Shown here: piece by piece, positions 53,715 through 64,000 of the stretch | Layout of the letters: each line of letters begins with the position of its first letter | How positions within the stretch are numbered: position 1 is the stretch's first letter | Assembly (NCBI RefSeq): GCF_901709675.1 | Contig: NC_051088.1 | Coordinates: 11,759,693 to 11,823,692 of the forward strand | Direction of reading: 5' to 3' | Source of the DNA: Syngnathus acus | Taxonomy: Eukaryota; Chordata; Actinopteri; Syngnathiformes; Syngnathidae | Length of the DNA stretch: 64,000 nt | Notes under the pieces: generated by a model | Told to the model about the DNA's origin: nothing | What the model saw: the letters and a program-made list of their open reading frames with translations, nothing else | The model's database searches: none | Position numbers and translations under genes: made by a program

Positions 53715-56439
53715 GTAGGACACACCCAAAAAAATTTGGGGATGACCGATCAGATATGGATGATGAGATGTTTAAAGTGAGCAAGTCATTCTTTTCTTGA
53801 CTCTTAAAGAATGGCAATGCTTGCCATGTGGGCTATGAAAGAATCACAGATTTAGTTCCATTTGCTTGTAAATTAACTTGAGTTCAATGCATTTGTAGTC
53901 AATCGTTGAGTTTGTTTTTAAGTGATTATTTAGATAGAATTTTAATTCATCCTTTTTTTCTAAATTGGACATTGATCAACATTTTTTTTTTTCAAATCAG
54001 TGACGCAAGTAAACATTTTTAAATTGATTTTAAATGATTTTCTTTAGCACATTGGTTTTATAATAACAAAGTAAAATCAAAATAAGGTTTTATTGGTCAA
54101 ACAAAATATGAATATAGGTCAAAAAAATATATAGGTAAAAAAATATGAAATTAATGAAACAAAAATCCTTTTGTGCTAGAAAAAAAGACATTTTTAAAAT
54201 AGTACATGGAGAGAGAAGGTTGTGCTTTGATGTAAAAAAATGTATAAGAAAAATTCTAGCTAAACTGATTTGAAATTTTGGATAAGAATGTGGACACCTG
54301 TGCAGTGCATTGCCTTTACTGAGCTGTGTTTTTTTTTTTTTTTCTTCTGCGGAAATTTCTGTCACACACACACACCCTGCTGTTAACACAACTGTGCTGG
54401 GTGTTGTTAGTGGATGGTGTAGTAACATCCGTGTGTGGTTGTGTGTTAAAAGTTCTCGTGTGTGTGCATGAGTATGGTCGCGCGTGTGTGTGTGTGTGTG
54501 TGTGTGCGTGTGCGTGCGCGTGTGTGTGCGTGTGTGTGTTTCCTGTCTGAAAGCCATCTTATCATGTCAGTCTTACCATCAGGAATGAAGATGAGAGGAG
54601 GCGTAGGAGGAAGAGGATATCACAAGACAACAAGATGGAATCAATACCAAACTGTGAAGCTTGGTAAGTCCACACTGAACATGGACCAGTTTCTAAAGTA
54701 CCTTTGTTGATGGCCGAGGAAGAGGCCATTACATTTTGGACCTCTGATCCCGGCCTGTTCATGATCTTTCCCAAACCTTCCAGTGGTATGCTAACTAATA
54801 AACGTCTGTTGTTGTTGTTTTTCCATCAGCACCAAACCTTCAGTTGAGGAGATGCAACTCTGGGCCCAGTCCTTCGACAAGCTGATGAGGAACCCGGCGG
54901 GACGCAATGTTTTTCGGGAGTTTTTACGCACGGAGTACAGTGAGGAGAACATGCTCTTCTGGCTGGCCTGTGAAGACCTCAAACAGGAAATGAACAAGAA
55001 AAGCATGGAGGAGAAGGTGCGCTCCATCTACGAGGACTATATTTCCATATTGTCGCCAAAAGAGGTAGGAAAGTCGGACAAACGTGATTGTGACAACCAT
55101 TTGTAATGTGTTTCACAAAATACTTCATGATGATGTCCTTTTGTTGTGTTGGAAGCAGCCGTGCAAGGCCCAAGCTATGACATTCCCTAAACCATACTCA
55201 TAAGCCAATTCTTCCTTTCTCCATACTTTGGCTGTTATAGTTTGGTCTCATCAGTCCAAAAAACCTTATTCCAATACTTTTGTGACTCATATCTGCACTT
55301 TGCACAATCCAATTTGTCCTTTGATTCTTTGATGTTGTGCTTTTTGTTGATGAGTGCAGTGTGGCATGTACAGAATCAAAGGTTCAAAGTCTTTATTGCT
55401 GTATTGGCGTTCCAATACTTTTGGAGGAGACTTTCAAGTTAAATAAATTCAAAATTAATAAGTCAATTATGGCTTGCTCGACTGCTAGCGTCGGCGGTCA
55501 CACTGGGATGGTCAGCGACAGGTAAAATGCACTTAACGGCGTGAATTATAAACAGTGCTTAAAATGTTTATGTGAAAAATATCACATAACCAAATAAACG
55601 TTTGAATTTAGTCGTTTGTTACTGACAGATTAATTTTCGACAACCAAGACATTTGATAAGGATGTCAGCTGCCCCTCGATATGCCATAGTCCCCCAAACG
55701 AAATTCTTTTCACCAGGATATTTGTTGGCGAATTTTCTTTCATTCTTAAATTTTGTGTATGTTTGCGTGCATGAGCGCTTGCGTGGTTGCGTGTGTGTGC
55801 GCATGTGCGTACGCGCACAGGAAATAGTAAATAGTTGCTGTCATGGCCCTCTGGCATCAGAGTCTTTTTATAAACACATTCACACACTCGGCGGTGTCGA
55901 AGCCTGCCTGGTTTCTGTCTGCACGCCTGACCTTGCTTTATTGACTGTGTGAGCGTGCACGTGTGTGTGTGTGTTCATCTCTCTGCTAAATAGGAGCAAA
56001 GAGCAAACTTAAGAACATAACATAAGATTAACCAGAAGAAGGTAGTGCCTCTAAGTATGTGAATGCTAAATGGATGCATTCATGCTTCATGTACGCTTTA
56101 GCGTTTGACTGAGATGTATGGAGATGGTTCTATTTGCCGGTGGTCCCGTTCAGTTGAAGAATTGGGAGGGTAAATCAGGATTTGTTAGAAAAGATGTTTG
56201 GACCCCGCATGAGTCATCTTCTATAGCGAGGTTTTTGCTTTTCCGTCCAGGTAAGCCTGGACGCTCGCGTACGAGAGGTGATCAACAGGAAGATGCAGGA
56301 CCCGACGCCTCACACGTTTGAGGACGCCCAGCTGCAGATCTACACATTGATGCACAGGGACTCCTACCCACGATTCCTTTCCTCCAGCATCTACAAGTCG
56401 CTCCTTCACGGCAACTCACGTAGTTCCTCCGAGTCCTAG
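53587..56439 (+). CDS. rgs19: Regulator of G-protein signalling 19 (GAIP), 4 recognised coding exons, 210 aa
   Basis: RGS proteins speed GTP hydrolysis on G-alpha; RGS19 acts on Gi/o-class subunits and is membrane-anchored by palmitoylated cysteines. Coding exons are 53587-53714, 54583-54663, 54830-55064 and 56251-56439; phases match and sum to 210 aa, against 217 in human. Residues 31-41 are the cysteine string (CCFCWCCCCSC). The RGS domain covers roughly residues 77-198, with WAQSFDKLM, FLRTEYSEENMLFWLACEDL, YEDYISILSPKEV and DAQLQIYTLMHRDSYPRF. The linker NCEACTKPSVEEM resembles RGS19 more than RGS20. The tail ends SSSES where human ends SSSEA, the GIPC PDZ ligand. ATG 53587 is the first in its exon, but the frame is open upstream to the acceptor, so a longer N-terminus is possible. 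The gene is tail to tail with tcea2, as in human. Confidence 0.93.
54458..54541 (+). repeat. (GT)n microsatellite in rgs19 intron
   Basis: GT array with GC interruptions ending just 41 bp before the rgs19 linker exon at 54583, so length changes here lie close to the branch-point region. Confidence 0.92.
54583..54663 (+). CDS. rgs19: rgs19 linker exon
   Basis: Acceptor TACCATCAG|G. It encodes NEDERRRRRKRISQDNKMES and IPNCEA. The donor is CTTG|GTAAGT and the phase is 2. The basic run follows directly after the cysteine string, as in human RGS19 (NQERRR). Confidence 0.9.
54830..55064 (+). CDS. rgs19: rgs19 exon, first part of RGS domain
   Basis: Acceptor TTTTCCATCAG|C. It encodes TKPSVEEMQLWAQSFDKLM through SILSPKE. 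The donor is GAG|GTAGGA and the phase is 0. Confidence 0.95.
56251..56439 (+). CDS. rgs19: rgs19 last coding exon, end of RGS domain and stop
   Basis: Acceptor TTTCCGTCCAG|G. 62 codons and TAG. It encodes VSLDARVREVINRKMQ, DAQLQIYTLMHRDSYPRFL and the C-terminal SSSES. Confidence 0.95.
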   Translation, partial: VSLDARVREVINRKMQDPTPHTFEDAQLQIYTLMHRDSYPRFLSSSIYKSLLHGNSRSSSES

Positions 56440-56959
56440 TCCAGCACCATCCACACGCCTCCCCACCGACCATTTCATATCCCGATAGGTGACACCCGCC
56501 TTCACCCCAAATCGATGCCATGACTGCCAAGACTTTCAATTTAGTGCCAACCGCCCTCTTGCGTACCTCCCTTTTCTCTCCACCTTCTTCTTTCGTCTGC
56601 CTTTTCATTCTTTTAATATCCAAAAAATGTGATCAGAGCACATTCAGTCTAACCACGTAACTTTGCCTCTGCTCAAGTTCCTATCCAGTGCTTATTTTTT
56701 TAGAACTGCAACTGGCCACTGATAATTAGTGATGATGTTTTGTCATCTCAGACACTTTTGATAATCCAACCAGAGGAATTAAGCTCGATTACAAACCGGC
56801 TGAGGCTAAAATGAATGTCCCTATCATGTGAACAGTAATGAAGCCTAAAGTACCAGCACCAACTACTGAATAATATTAGCGGTAACATATTTAAATCTAG
56901 AGTAGCATTATTCAATATGTGCGATGGTTAAGTCAATAGCACATTTTCTCTACATTCTT

Positions 56960-57135
56960 TCTGTTTCCTCCTACATTCCAAAACATACACGTTAGGTTCA
57001 TTGACGACTCAAAATGGTTCGTAGGTGTGAATGGCAGTGTGACTGCTTGTTTGTCTTTTTGTTTGTCAATTGGCTGGCGACCAATCCAGGGCGTACGCCG
57101 CCTCTCAGCCAAAGTGAGCTAGGACTTGAATGAGG
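56960..57135 (+). mobile_element. Old SINE body/tail fragment downstream of rgs19
   Basis: TTCCTCCTACATTCCAAAAC, TAGGTGTGAATGGCAG, CAATTGGCTGGCGACCAATC and CCAGGGCG follow the SINE body in order. The ends are lost. It lies in or just after the rgs19 3' UTR. Confidence 0.5.
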
Positions 57136-57923
57136 AGGGGCAGTCCCGGACTAAAACCGGGGCCCTAAGCGAGAATGTATTCTCCCCCCCTTCCAAATGT
57201 TTTTGTTCAACAGTAAACACTTAATAGCTGTCAACCCGACTTACATAAATATCAATTAAAAATAACTTTAACAAAATCTAAAGTGAATATGCGCGTGTGC
57301 CTTTAACATTTTTTGGATGCCAGGTCATGAATGAGCTCATTGTGTTGTGCAATGTCATGATTTATGCTTCTGATCGCCGAGCCACTTAAGCGCTCGATGA
57401 GCGGGGACATCTTATCGAGCTTTGCTTCTCAAAAGACTGAAACAGGTAGAGTTACTGCAGTGCGAAGGGCAATCTAGAGATTTGGATCAAATACAAATAT
57501 CATGTAAAAACTACTACTGTTATGATTACAATACTATCTGTTATTATCGACTATGCAAATACTAGCCCACTATTGCCCCTGTTAGCACAACAGTAAGAAA
57601 ACTAACTTGACTGGGTATAATTTGATTGACTAATTAATACATAATCGTACTTTAACTCAAATTTGGCTAAAGTTAGTACACACCCACTATCATTTCGATC
57701 AATTCAAGCTTTTCATCCAATGAAAGTACAGGACGACGCTGTCAGTCCTTGTACTGTCAAAATCATGACATTTCAAGAATTTAAAAAAATGCCAGCTCGC
57801 TTGAGTTACGTTGCTTCATTCAAGTTGTAATGTACTCGCTCTCGTACACCATTGCCCAAACAACGCCTGTCCTATGTCATGTAAACAATCTCATTCTTAA
57901 GATGTATGAGGCATGAGCGTTGC

Positions 57924-57929
57924 AATAAA
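57924..57929 (+). terminator. Candidate polyA signal for rgs19
   Basis: AATAAA at 57924, about 1.5 kb after the rgs19 stop. A second AATAAA at 58785, in CTGCAATAAAAAAAACTGG, is equally possible. Confidence 0.3.
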
Positions 57930-58805
57930 TTAACTAACTCTGTATGTCAGGGTTGGCACTGGGTCATGGAACTTTTTAGTCAATGTGGCTAAAAGTGATT
58001 TAAAAAAATCTCCTAGACACATTTGAGTGCAATTTTCCATGAAGTCACTTTTTTTTTTTTTTTTTACTTTCAATATTTATCATCCAACACATTTAATTGT
58101 ATTAAGAAAACAGTTTAATTACTTCCTCCCAACTTGTAGTAGACAGCATGTCAACTTAGGCTTTGCAAAGGCGGCCCTGAGCACCATAGTGAATAGAGGG
58201 ATGTATGTTTGGAATATCATTTATAGCTCAAGCTGTATTTAGGTTCCATGTCTACATTTTATTTCAGCACACAATTATTTCTGTCTATTTAGTCTCATTG
58301 GCAGTCCCTCCTTGTCTTTTTCCAACTCACCTGATATTCCGGGCAGCCGGAAAGACTGCAGAAGTTCAACTCCCAAAGCTAGTTAACCAGCCAATCACCT
58401 TTAAGATTCACTGAGTGGAGGGCGACCTTGACTCTGCCCACCTACAAGCCTTGTTTGCCTTCTTTCAGGGTTTGTCTTTCTTCCCCTTTGCCAACTGGAA
58501 AGCACAGGACCATTTCTCCAAACGGTTTTCTTCTCATTGCTGTGATAGACTCATGATGGATGCTGACTACTGATTTACAAACTCAAACAAGAGATGCTGT
58601 TAACCCCCCGACCCCCCCTAAAAATTACAGCAATGGCATTTGACCCATTGTTGATCTGTTTGAATTTATTTCTTTGTGTCTGTCACTTTTCACACTCTGG
58701 GATTTTTTTTTTTTTTATTACAAAAAGTGGTGGTTCCTTTTTGGACTGAATTGATCCAAACATGATGCAACACTCTCAAACTGCAATAAAAAAAACTGGA
58801 GTTCA

Positions 58806-58828
58806 CACACACACACACACACACACAG
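58806..58828 (+). repeat. (CA)n microsatellite
   Basis: Short CA array after the second candidate rgs19 polyA signal at 58785. Confidence 0.9.
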
Positions 58829-59056
58829 TATTTATATCACCATACTTCAGACGTATGTTATTCTGTGAAACTGAATGTGTTTCTTACAACTAAAACTTTT
58901 CTTAACAGCCAATGTTCAAATAATATATATATATATATTTTATTTTATTTTTTTCTCAAAAACCAGAAGTGGGGTGACGCAGATACACAAGCAATGTATT
59001 TATATCATTACTTCGGAGATTCGACTTAGGCGTATTTATTTATTTATAAGTACACT

Positions 59057-59718
59057 GGAACCTCTTAGGTCGAACACAATCTGTTGTGGGATGCCAGTCA
59101 ACCTCCAATTCCAAACTAAGTTCACTGCTACCAAACGTACTCTTATAGAAAGGTTTTATTAAAAAAAAAAATCAGCCAATGACAGCTCGTATCTTGAAAA
59201 ACTCACAAGTCGAGTCGTACATATATTATGGCACCACTTTATTCACATGCAAAAAACGTAAGAGACCAATGCCAAAGTTGTAATACATGTAAAAACATTC
59301 ATTTTCACCAATAACTCACAAATAAATGTAAATAGAAATGTTAATATGAGTAAAAACAATATCTGCCTTAACTTTTGAAAAACAAGTGTCTCCGTTTGCA
59401 AACTGTGTGACACTGGAATCTGACTGGCATGAATGTTAGGCCACTGATTAACATAACTTACAGTGTACAGTATATATATTTTTTTCTTCTCGTGTTATTC
59501 TCCCTCCACTCTGTTTAGGAAACCTCTACTTATGAAATAAGTGTTCAGGAAAAAGCCAAATGAACAATACACACAGTTGATGTTTATTGAATTGAGATGA
59601 ATAAAAGGGAAGTCGAGCAATATTACGGCAGTTTGAAGTTTGAAACATGTTTTCACCCAAATATGGGCTCAAATTGTGGAATTGTGCAACCCATGGGATG
59701 TTCGACTTTAGAGGTTCC
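59057..59718. mobile_element. Inverted-repeat-bounded element, probable MITE
   Basis: Left end GGAACCTCTTAGGTCGAACA and right end TGTTCGACTTTAGAGGTTCC are inverted repeats with 18 of 20 positions matching. A shorter related phrase (GGAAACCTCTACTTATGAAA) lies inside at 59518. No transposase. The family is not identified. Confidence 0.5.
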
Positions 59719-61440
59719 ATATTTGTGTCGAAGCCCCACCAATGTCTCACTGTTACATGTTCGGAAGTGTCTTGAGATGTCATATACAATAGCTCAATTG
59801 TTTCTCAGCAGCCCGAAGGCAAAATTGTTTTGTTTGTAAGTATAGTGATGCAAATACACACGCACACACCAGGGTGGCCTACCTGGTTGCTGCTGCTGAC
59901 CCCTGCCTCTGTGACTTCTCACCTTTGACCTCACCACTGTTTGCCCCCGGCCCCCTGATTGGGTGCCGGCGGCCTCTGGGCACAACTGTGGTTGGTGGAT
60001 TCAGGAAGGAGGCGGGAGAAACGTTCACAAGTGCAAAACCAGTCACAATATTAGGGACACTTGCGTAATAGGATAACTCATCCAAATGTGCTTTTACAAA
60101 GATCACAGTGCTCATTTTTCCTTTACACTGTCGTGGGCGTTTTCATGTAGCAACTGAATGTTTATTCATGTGTTTTTAGTTTTCCGTAGTGAAGAACTGT
60201 ATCAACACAAGAGCATTATTTTTGTTTGCTCATAGCTCGCTTTGAGCATTATCTTTGCAAAGCAACTTTGTAATACAGCAATTGTATTCAAATTGATTAT
60301 GTTGCACCACTGGTCCAAATGCTGTGGTTGGTTAGTGATGCCTTGTGGGAAATTTACTCGGAGTCAGTCTATGGAAGAAGTTTTGGCAAATATGAAAAAA
60401 GCCCATTTTTAACAAAACTGGTCACTAAATGCATTTATCTTGGTATTATTCTTGTTATTTATTTTATATTTGGTTGAAAAACTGTGATTTTAATTGTACA
60501 TATCTAAAGAGAAAGTCTTGAATATCCAACAAGCTGCCTTCTGTGTTTGTTTTGTGATTGTTTCTTTTAAATGTGATTTAATGCATCACGATTGTAGCAC
60601 AAACGACTACGTACCGGCTCGTTGAAAAGTATTGGAATTATACTTTGGATATCAAATCAAAAGTTCAAAATTCAAGTTTTTATTTCATGCTATTTATATC
60701 GAGAGGTGTATTCATCTTTGGGTCAGAATTGACCTTACCATTCAAGTATGTTTGGTAGGGACTGTATATTTTCCACTGACTTGTCAAGCTGAGAAAAAAT
60801 ATTCAAAGTATGAATGCATGCTTTTGCAGTCCAAGGCATTGAAGCTCTCAGTTGTTTGGAGTCCAAAGTGAACATGACTTGAGGAAATGCTCATTGTTGA
60901 CACAACACTCACACACTAACTTACTAAACACGTAGTCAATTTATAGTTCAGACTCAGTTTTTCCTGAAGTCTATTGTAATCTGATCTGCTTGTGAGGAAT
61001 CCCTTGTGTAACACCTGCATGCAGTGGCCGTTAGGTCTGAACCAACTCTTGAATACTATAGGTAAAGCGTTTGGGTTCTGATTTCATTTTTATTGCACTG
61101 ACTCCCCCCAACGTCAGTTTTTAGTGCAACAAAGTGACAAAAATCAAGCGAAAAAATGCAGTTTTCTTGATTGTAGCTGTGTTTGTGTGTTGCTCACTAA
61201 AACAATGTTAAACTGCGCGGCCTGAAAGCACTACTTTAACAATTCAGGAATATACGTACATTTTGTAAACTGAATCTTAATTACAGCAATTAGCAAGATC
61301 CTGATCAAAGGTCTCAATCATTATTCTTATCAAATAAAGTGTTTCAACTAGGGCTAGGGTTTCTAACTAGGGCTAAGGTGTCCAATTAGGGTTTTTCATT
61401 CAATCATTGCCCTGTTCTCACTTGTTGTGGTTTTTCCACA

Positions 61441-61854
61441 TGGTATGTGGCCTAATGCACAGGTGTCAAACTCAAGGCCCGGGGGTCAGATAGGGTCCCC
61501 CACATCATTTTATGTATTGTTGTACAAGACATATTGTGCATCAAATTCGTGTCATTACTAGAATTGCAAATTGTCTTCACTTTTAATCTTTTTTTTTTTT
61601 TTTTTTAAATATTTGACCAGTTTTTACTCGTCTGATTTGAAAACGAGTTATTTGTCAGTTTGTTTTGTAGCTTTGACTGTATATAATATGAGGTGCTCAT
61701 ACATTGACTTGGGTTGACAGTCATAATGGCCCTTCGAAAGAAGCTAAGACTACAATGCGGCCCGCGAAAAAAAAGAGTTTGACACCCCTGGCCTAATGGA
61801 TAAGGCGTCTGACTTCGAAGCTAGAAAACTTGAGATCCTGGGCTAGATTAGCAG
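61441..61854 (+). pseudogene. tRNA-Arg(TCG)-like sequence split by a MITE
   Basis: The left part (61441-61457) ends GTGGCCTAATG and the right part (from 61791) reads GCCTAATGGATAAGGCG, then TCTGACTTCG. Joined, these match vertebrate tRNA-Arg from the end of the acceptor stem through the A box and D arm to the anticodon TCG. After the anticodon the match decays: the anticodon stem is imperfect, the T arm is poor and the 3' acceptor strand does not pair. It is either a tRNA pseudogene or the head of a tRNA-derived SINE. A hAT-type MITE sits in the A box. Confidence 0.6.
61458..61790 (-). mobile_element. hAT-type MITE with perfect 8-bp target duplication
   Basis: The ends are the inverted repeats CAGGTGTCAAACTC and GAGTTTGACACCCCTG, flanked by GCCTAATG at 61450-61457 and 61791-61798. 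An 8-bp duplication and CAGGNGTCAAACTC-type ends are hAT features. It has no coding capacity. The interior matches the copy at 37376-37681 in reverse orientation. Confidence 0.8.
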
Positions 61855-62589
61855 TTTAAGTCATGAAGGTTGGTCAGCTTGACTGCTAAGAGTAAATATT
61901 TTGTAGAAACTTCACTTACACGTTATTTTAGTACGACTAGTATGTACTGTTCCAAATGTGGCCATTAACCTTTTTTCTTACTTTTATAAACACACTGCCA
62001 CTTTCTTGACAGCTACTACCTTGTATTATTTTTTTATGCCCCTGAGCAGGTTCCGTCAGAACCATGCAACCTCAAAGTGTTTTGTTCCAAGATGCCTCCC
62101 TGACATCACACAGAACCCCAGGTACCCGCCTCTTCCCCATGCTCATATATGGAAAGAAGCTCAGCCGTGTTTCCACAACAAACAGGCAAGTGTCACCCGC
62201 TCTCCTCCACTAGTGAGTGACTAGTTTTCCACTCAAGCTTCCTGACCTGGCCAAGGTGTACTCTGAACTCCAAATAATGCTGGCGGATGCCAAAAATATG
62301 CACATTCTGTACACACGTAGAAATACAAATACTGGTATGAACGGACTTATCATTGAATCAGCATTCGGACTTTGCAGTAATTCAACTTTATTGGGCACAA
62401 CATTGGTCAACATTGTGTGCAAAAAAACGAGAACACATTTTGAGAGTCCACAAAACCCTCATAACTGGAGATTTGGTGTCTATCATCGTGCTACTTCATA
62501 TTAAAAAAAAATACCAACAGATACAAACTTGTACTTTTTCCTCCACATATACCATCATTAGTTTCTTAAATATATTATACATGCTGTAC

Positions 62590-64000
62590 ATTTATTTTTC
62601 TTTTAGAAATGTTACAAAAAGCAAAGCGACCCTTCAAACCAAAAACTCAGCTGCTTCTTTGACATCATGATGGCACAGCTCACGAGATTTCCTTAGAAGA
62701 ACTGAAAGACAAAGGAACCACAAAAAATAGAAATCTTTGTCAGATAGACGAAAGAAGAGAGAGTAGAAAATGAGTTTTCATCTGTCAATACTTGCTTTCC
62801 ACCAACCATATGTTACTAAAGAAGAAACTAAATTACTATTCATGATGCCCTGGGTGAATAAAAAGGATTCAATTACAGCAGCATATAGCATGAGTCTTGA
62901 TTGCTGGCTCCATTTTTAATATCAAGATCAGCTTATTCCAGATTCTTTTGTTTTTAACATGGAGATATGAATCTCTATAAAGCTCTATAAAGTGGCGGAC
63001 TTATTTTAGTGGGATACACGCCTGTAATCCAAGCAGTATAGGAAATGAATGGATGGCAGTTAAGCGTGGGAGCATACAGAAAGCAAAAAAAAGACAAAAA
63101 TGTTTGGTCTCTGCTGCCACCTGATGGGGAAGCTGGTATTTTATTATGACCAATCCATCCATTTTCCGAACCGCTTATTTGCAATACATTGGGTTCATTA
63201 ATTCATTACCCTTGTGTTCAAAAAGAGGCTAACAAATATTGTATTGAAACGTTTTTTAAAAATGTGATAAATACACAAAATACATGCTTAATTATGACAT
63301 GTGAACTTATTTAGTATACTTACATCAAGCTATTGTTTGTTTTTGTTCTCGTATATATTATGTTTATTTGAAATAGTTTACAAGCTATTTTGTTAATAGG
63401 AAGGTGTTTTTTGTTCCCTCTGCTTTTGCTTTGGTATAAATAAACTGCTAATGTCATTATTTATGTGAAATATAATGGAATACAATTAAGGGGCTGGCAC
63501 GAGATAAGATCTTGTTTAAACTGCATTGAACTATGACGTTCAGTTTCCCTTTTTTCCTTCCAAACTTTTGACTTTGGTGTGGTGTGTTTGTATGTTCAAT
63601 CAATAACCGCTTGGTTTTTCTACAGTTAAGTAAAAATCTCCCTCACCACGATGACTATGATGCATTTACCTTCCATCGGTTGCCACAGTTGTTACACACT
63701 ACAAAGGTTGTCATTGGCTCGTCAGCACTGCGAGTTTGCACCTTCAAAAAAAAAAGCACACATGCATGTATAGCATTTGGAGCACAAAACAGACGGATGT
63801 GCAGATTTACAGTGTGTGTGTGTGTGTGTGCACTTGTACCTGTGTATATGTGCAGTCCTTGCCCTGACACTTTTTGCACACAAACATGTCAGTCTCGTTC
63901 CCGCCCACTTTGGACAGCTGATGCTCCCGAATGGACTCTTTGGTCAGAGTCTCTCTCATCTTCTTCAGCTCAGCACTCGCCATCTCCTGCTCCAGCAGAA
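62590..64000 (-). CDS. tcea2: Transcription elongation factor TFIIS (TCEA2), 3' part, truncated by window edge
   Basis: TFIIS stimulates RNA cleavage by stalled RNA polymerase II in the nucleus. Coding exons on the minus strand are 64000-63840 (continuing beyond the window), 63741-63670 and 62701-62693; the span includes the 3' UTR. The visible protein is the end of the central domain ([24 protein letters not shown]) and the C-terminal zinc ribbon. Zinc ligands are CKKC and CNNC, with CTYTQ between them, then the catalytic [10 protein letters not shown] loop holding the Asp-Glu pair. The last exon carries only two codons and TAA, giving ...NRWKFF where human TCEA proteins end ...RWKFC. A minus-strand AATAAA lies at 62596-62591. 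The paralogue call (tcea2, not tcea1 or tcea3) rests on the rgs19/oprl1 neighbourhood. Confidence 0.88.
62591..62596 (-). terminator. PolyA signal AATAAA for tcea2
   Basis: Reads AATAAA on the minus strand, about 100 bases after the tcea2 stop codon, in an A/T-rich setting typical of a 3' end. Confidence 0.55.
62693..62701 (-). CDS. tcea2: tcea2 terminal micro-coding exon (FF, stop)
   Basis: On the minus strand a strong acceptor (CCTTTGTCTTTCAG) is followed by TTC TTC TAA. TFIIS proteins end in Phe-Cys directly after RWK, so two codons are the expected size. The last residue here reads Phe, not Cys. The downstream polyA signal supports this as the terminal exon. Confidence 0.65.
   Translation of the reverse strand, partial: FF
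63670..63741 (-). CDS. tcea2: tcea2 exon with catalytic loop and second zinc pair
   Basis: 24 codons, [16 protein letters not shown] then NNCGNRWK. The acceptor is a T-rich tract ending TTGAAG and the donor is GGAAG|GTAAAT. Phase is 0 at both ends. Confidence 0.94.
63811..63831 (+). repeat. (GT)n microsatellite in tcea2 intron
   Basis: Short GT array immediately next to the donor of the tcea2 exon that ends at 63840. Confidence 0.9.
63840..64000 (-). CDS. tcea2: tcea2 exon with start of zinc ribbon (5' end outside window)
   Basis: Encodes ...[20 protein letters not shown] through [13 protein letters not shown]. The donor on the minus strand is CACAG|GTACAAG and the phase is 0. The exon runs off the right edge. 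Confidence 0.92.

Larger units (their letters stand above)
57136..62589. other. Region between rgs19 and tcea2
   Basis: The two genes converge on this stretch. It holds candidate rgs19 polyA signals, the inverted-repeat element at 59.1-59.7 kb and the tRNA/MITE composite at 61.4-61.9 kb. 59870-60010 is a GC-richer patch with no recognised product. Confidence 0.5.

Noticed and set aside
53502-53729. Minus-strand frames opposite the rgs19 cysteine-string exon
   Set aside because: Antisense shadows (Gln- and Ser-rich) of the TGC-rich cysteine string.
54090-54557. 155-codon minus-strand frame with Thr-His repeats
   Set aside because: Runs through the CA/GT array in an rgs19 intron; the rest is AT-rich intron.

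Overview
The window is vertebrate nuclear DNA, almost certainly from a ray-finned (teleost) fish. Coding exons are short and bounded by GT-AG introns. The gene content matches vertebrate families, and the spaces between are filled with fish-type repeats: tRNA-headed SINEs ending in ATGG repeats, TA-flanked MITEs, hAT-type MITEs and long GT, CT and AT microsatellites. I cannot name the species.

Four protein-coding genes are supported. (1) oprl1, the nociceptin/orphanin FQ opioid receptor, plus strand, five coding exons from 9491 to 25345, 371 aa, complete. (2) A fam187a-like V-type immunoglobulin membrane protein, plus strand, five coding exons from 33070 to 34993, about 423 aa, complete if a weak donor is used at one junction. 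(3) rgs19 (GAIP), a regulator of G-protein signalling with a cysteine string, plus strand, four recognised coding exons from 53587 to 56439, 210 aa, with candidate upstream 5' exons near 48.3 kb and 41.4 kb. (4) The 3' end of tcea2 (transcription elongation factor TFIIS), minus strand, entering from the right edge and ending near 62.6 kb.

Layout: 1-4.5 kb is intergenic and repeat-bearing. A GC-rich, promoter-like block lies at 4.6-5.1 kb. oprl1 with its introns runs from 9.4 kb to a probable polyA signal near 26.3 or 28.9 kb. 29-33 kb is repeat-rich. fam187a is at 33-35 kb, followed by a LINE reverse-transcriptase relic and a decayed intron-containing transposase-type gene at 36-36.9 kb. A CpG-rich candidate first exon lies at 41.3-41.6 kb. 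42.9-46.6 kb is a nest of SINEs and MITEs. rgs19 is at 53.5-56.5 kb, tcea2 comes in at 62.6 kb, and a tRNA-Arg-like pseudogene at 61.4-61.9 kb is split by a hAT MITE.

Functionally, oprl1 is a Gi/o-coupled receptor and rgs19 is a GTPase-activating protein for Gi/o alpha subunits, so receptor and signal terminator are neighbours, as in mammals. In human, OPRL1 and RGS19 are divergent and share a promoter, and RGS19 and TCEA2 are tail to tail. Here rgs19 and tcea2 are still tail to tail, but oprl1 and rgs19 point the same way about 28 kb apart with fam187a between them. I see no operons, CRISPR arrays or clear new molecular system. The points of most interest are the altered gene arrangement, the extra introns in oprl1, the multi-exon fam187a, and the tRNA/MITE insertion.
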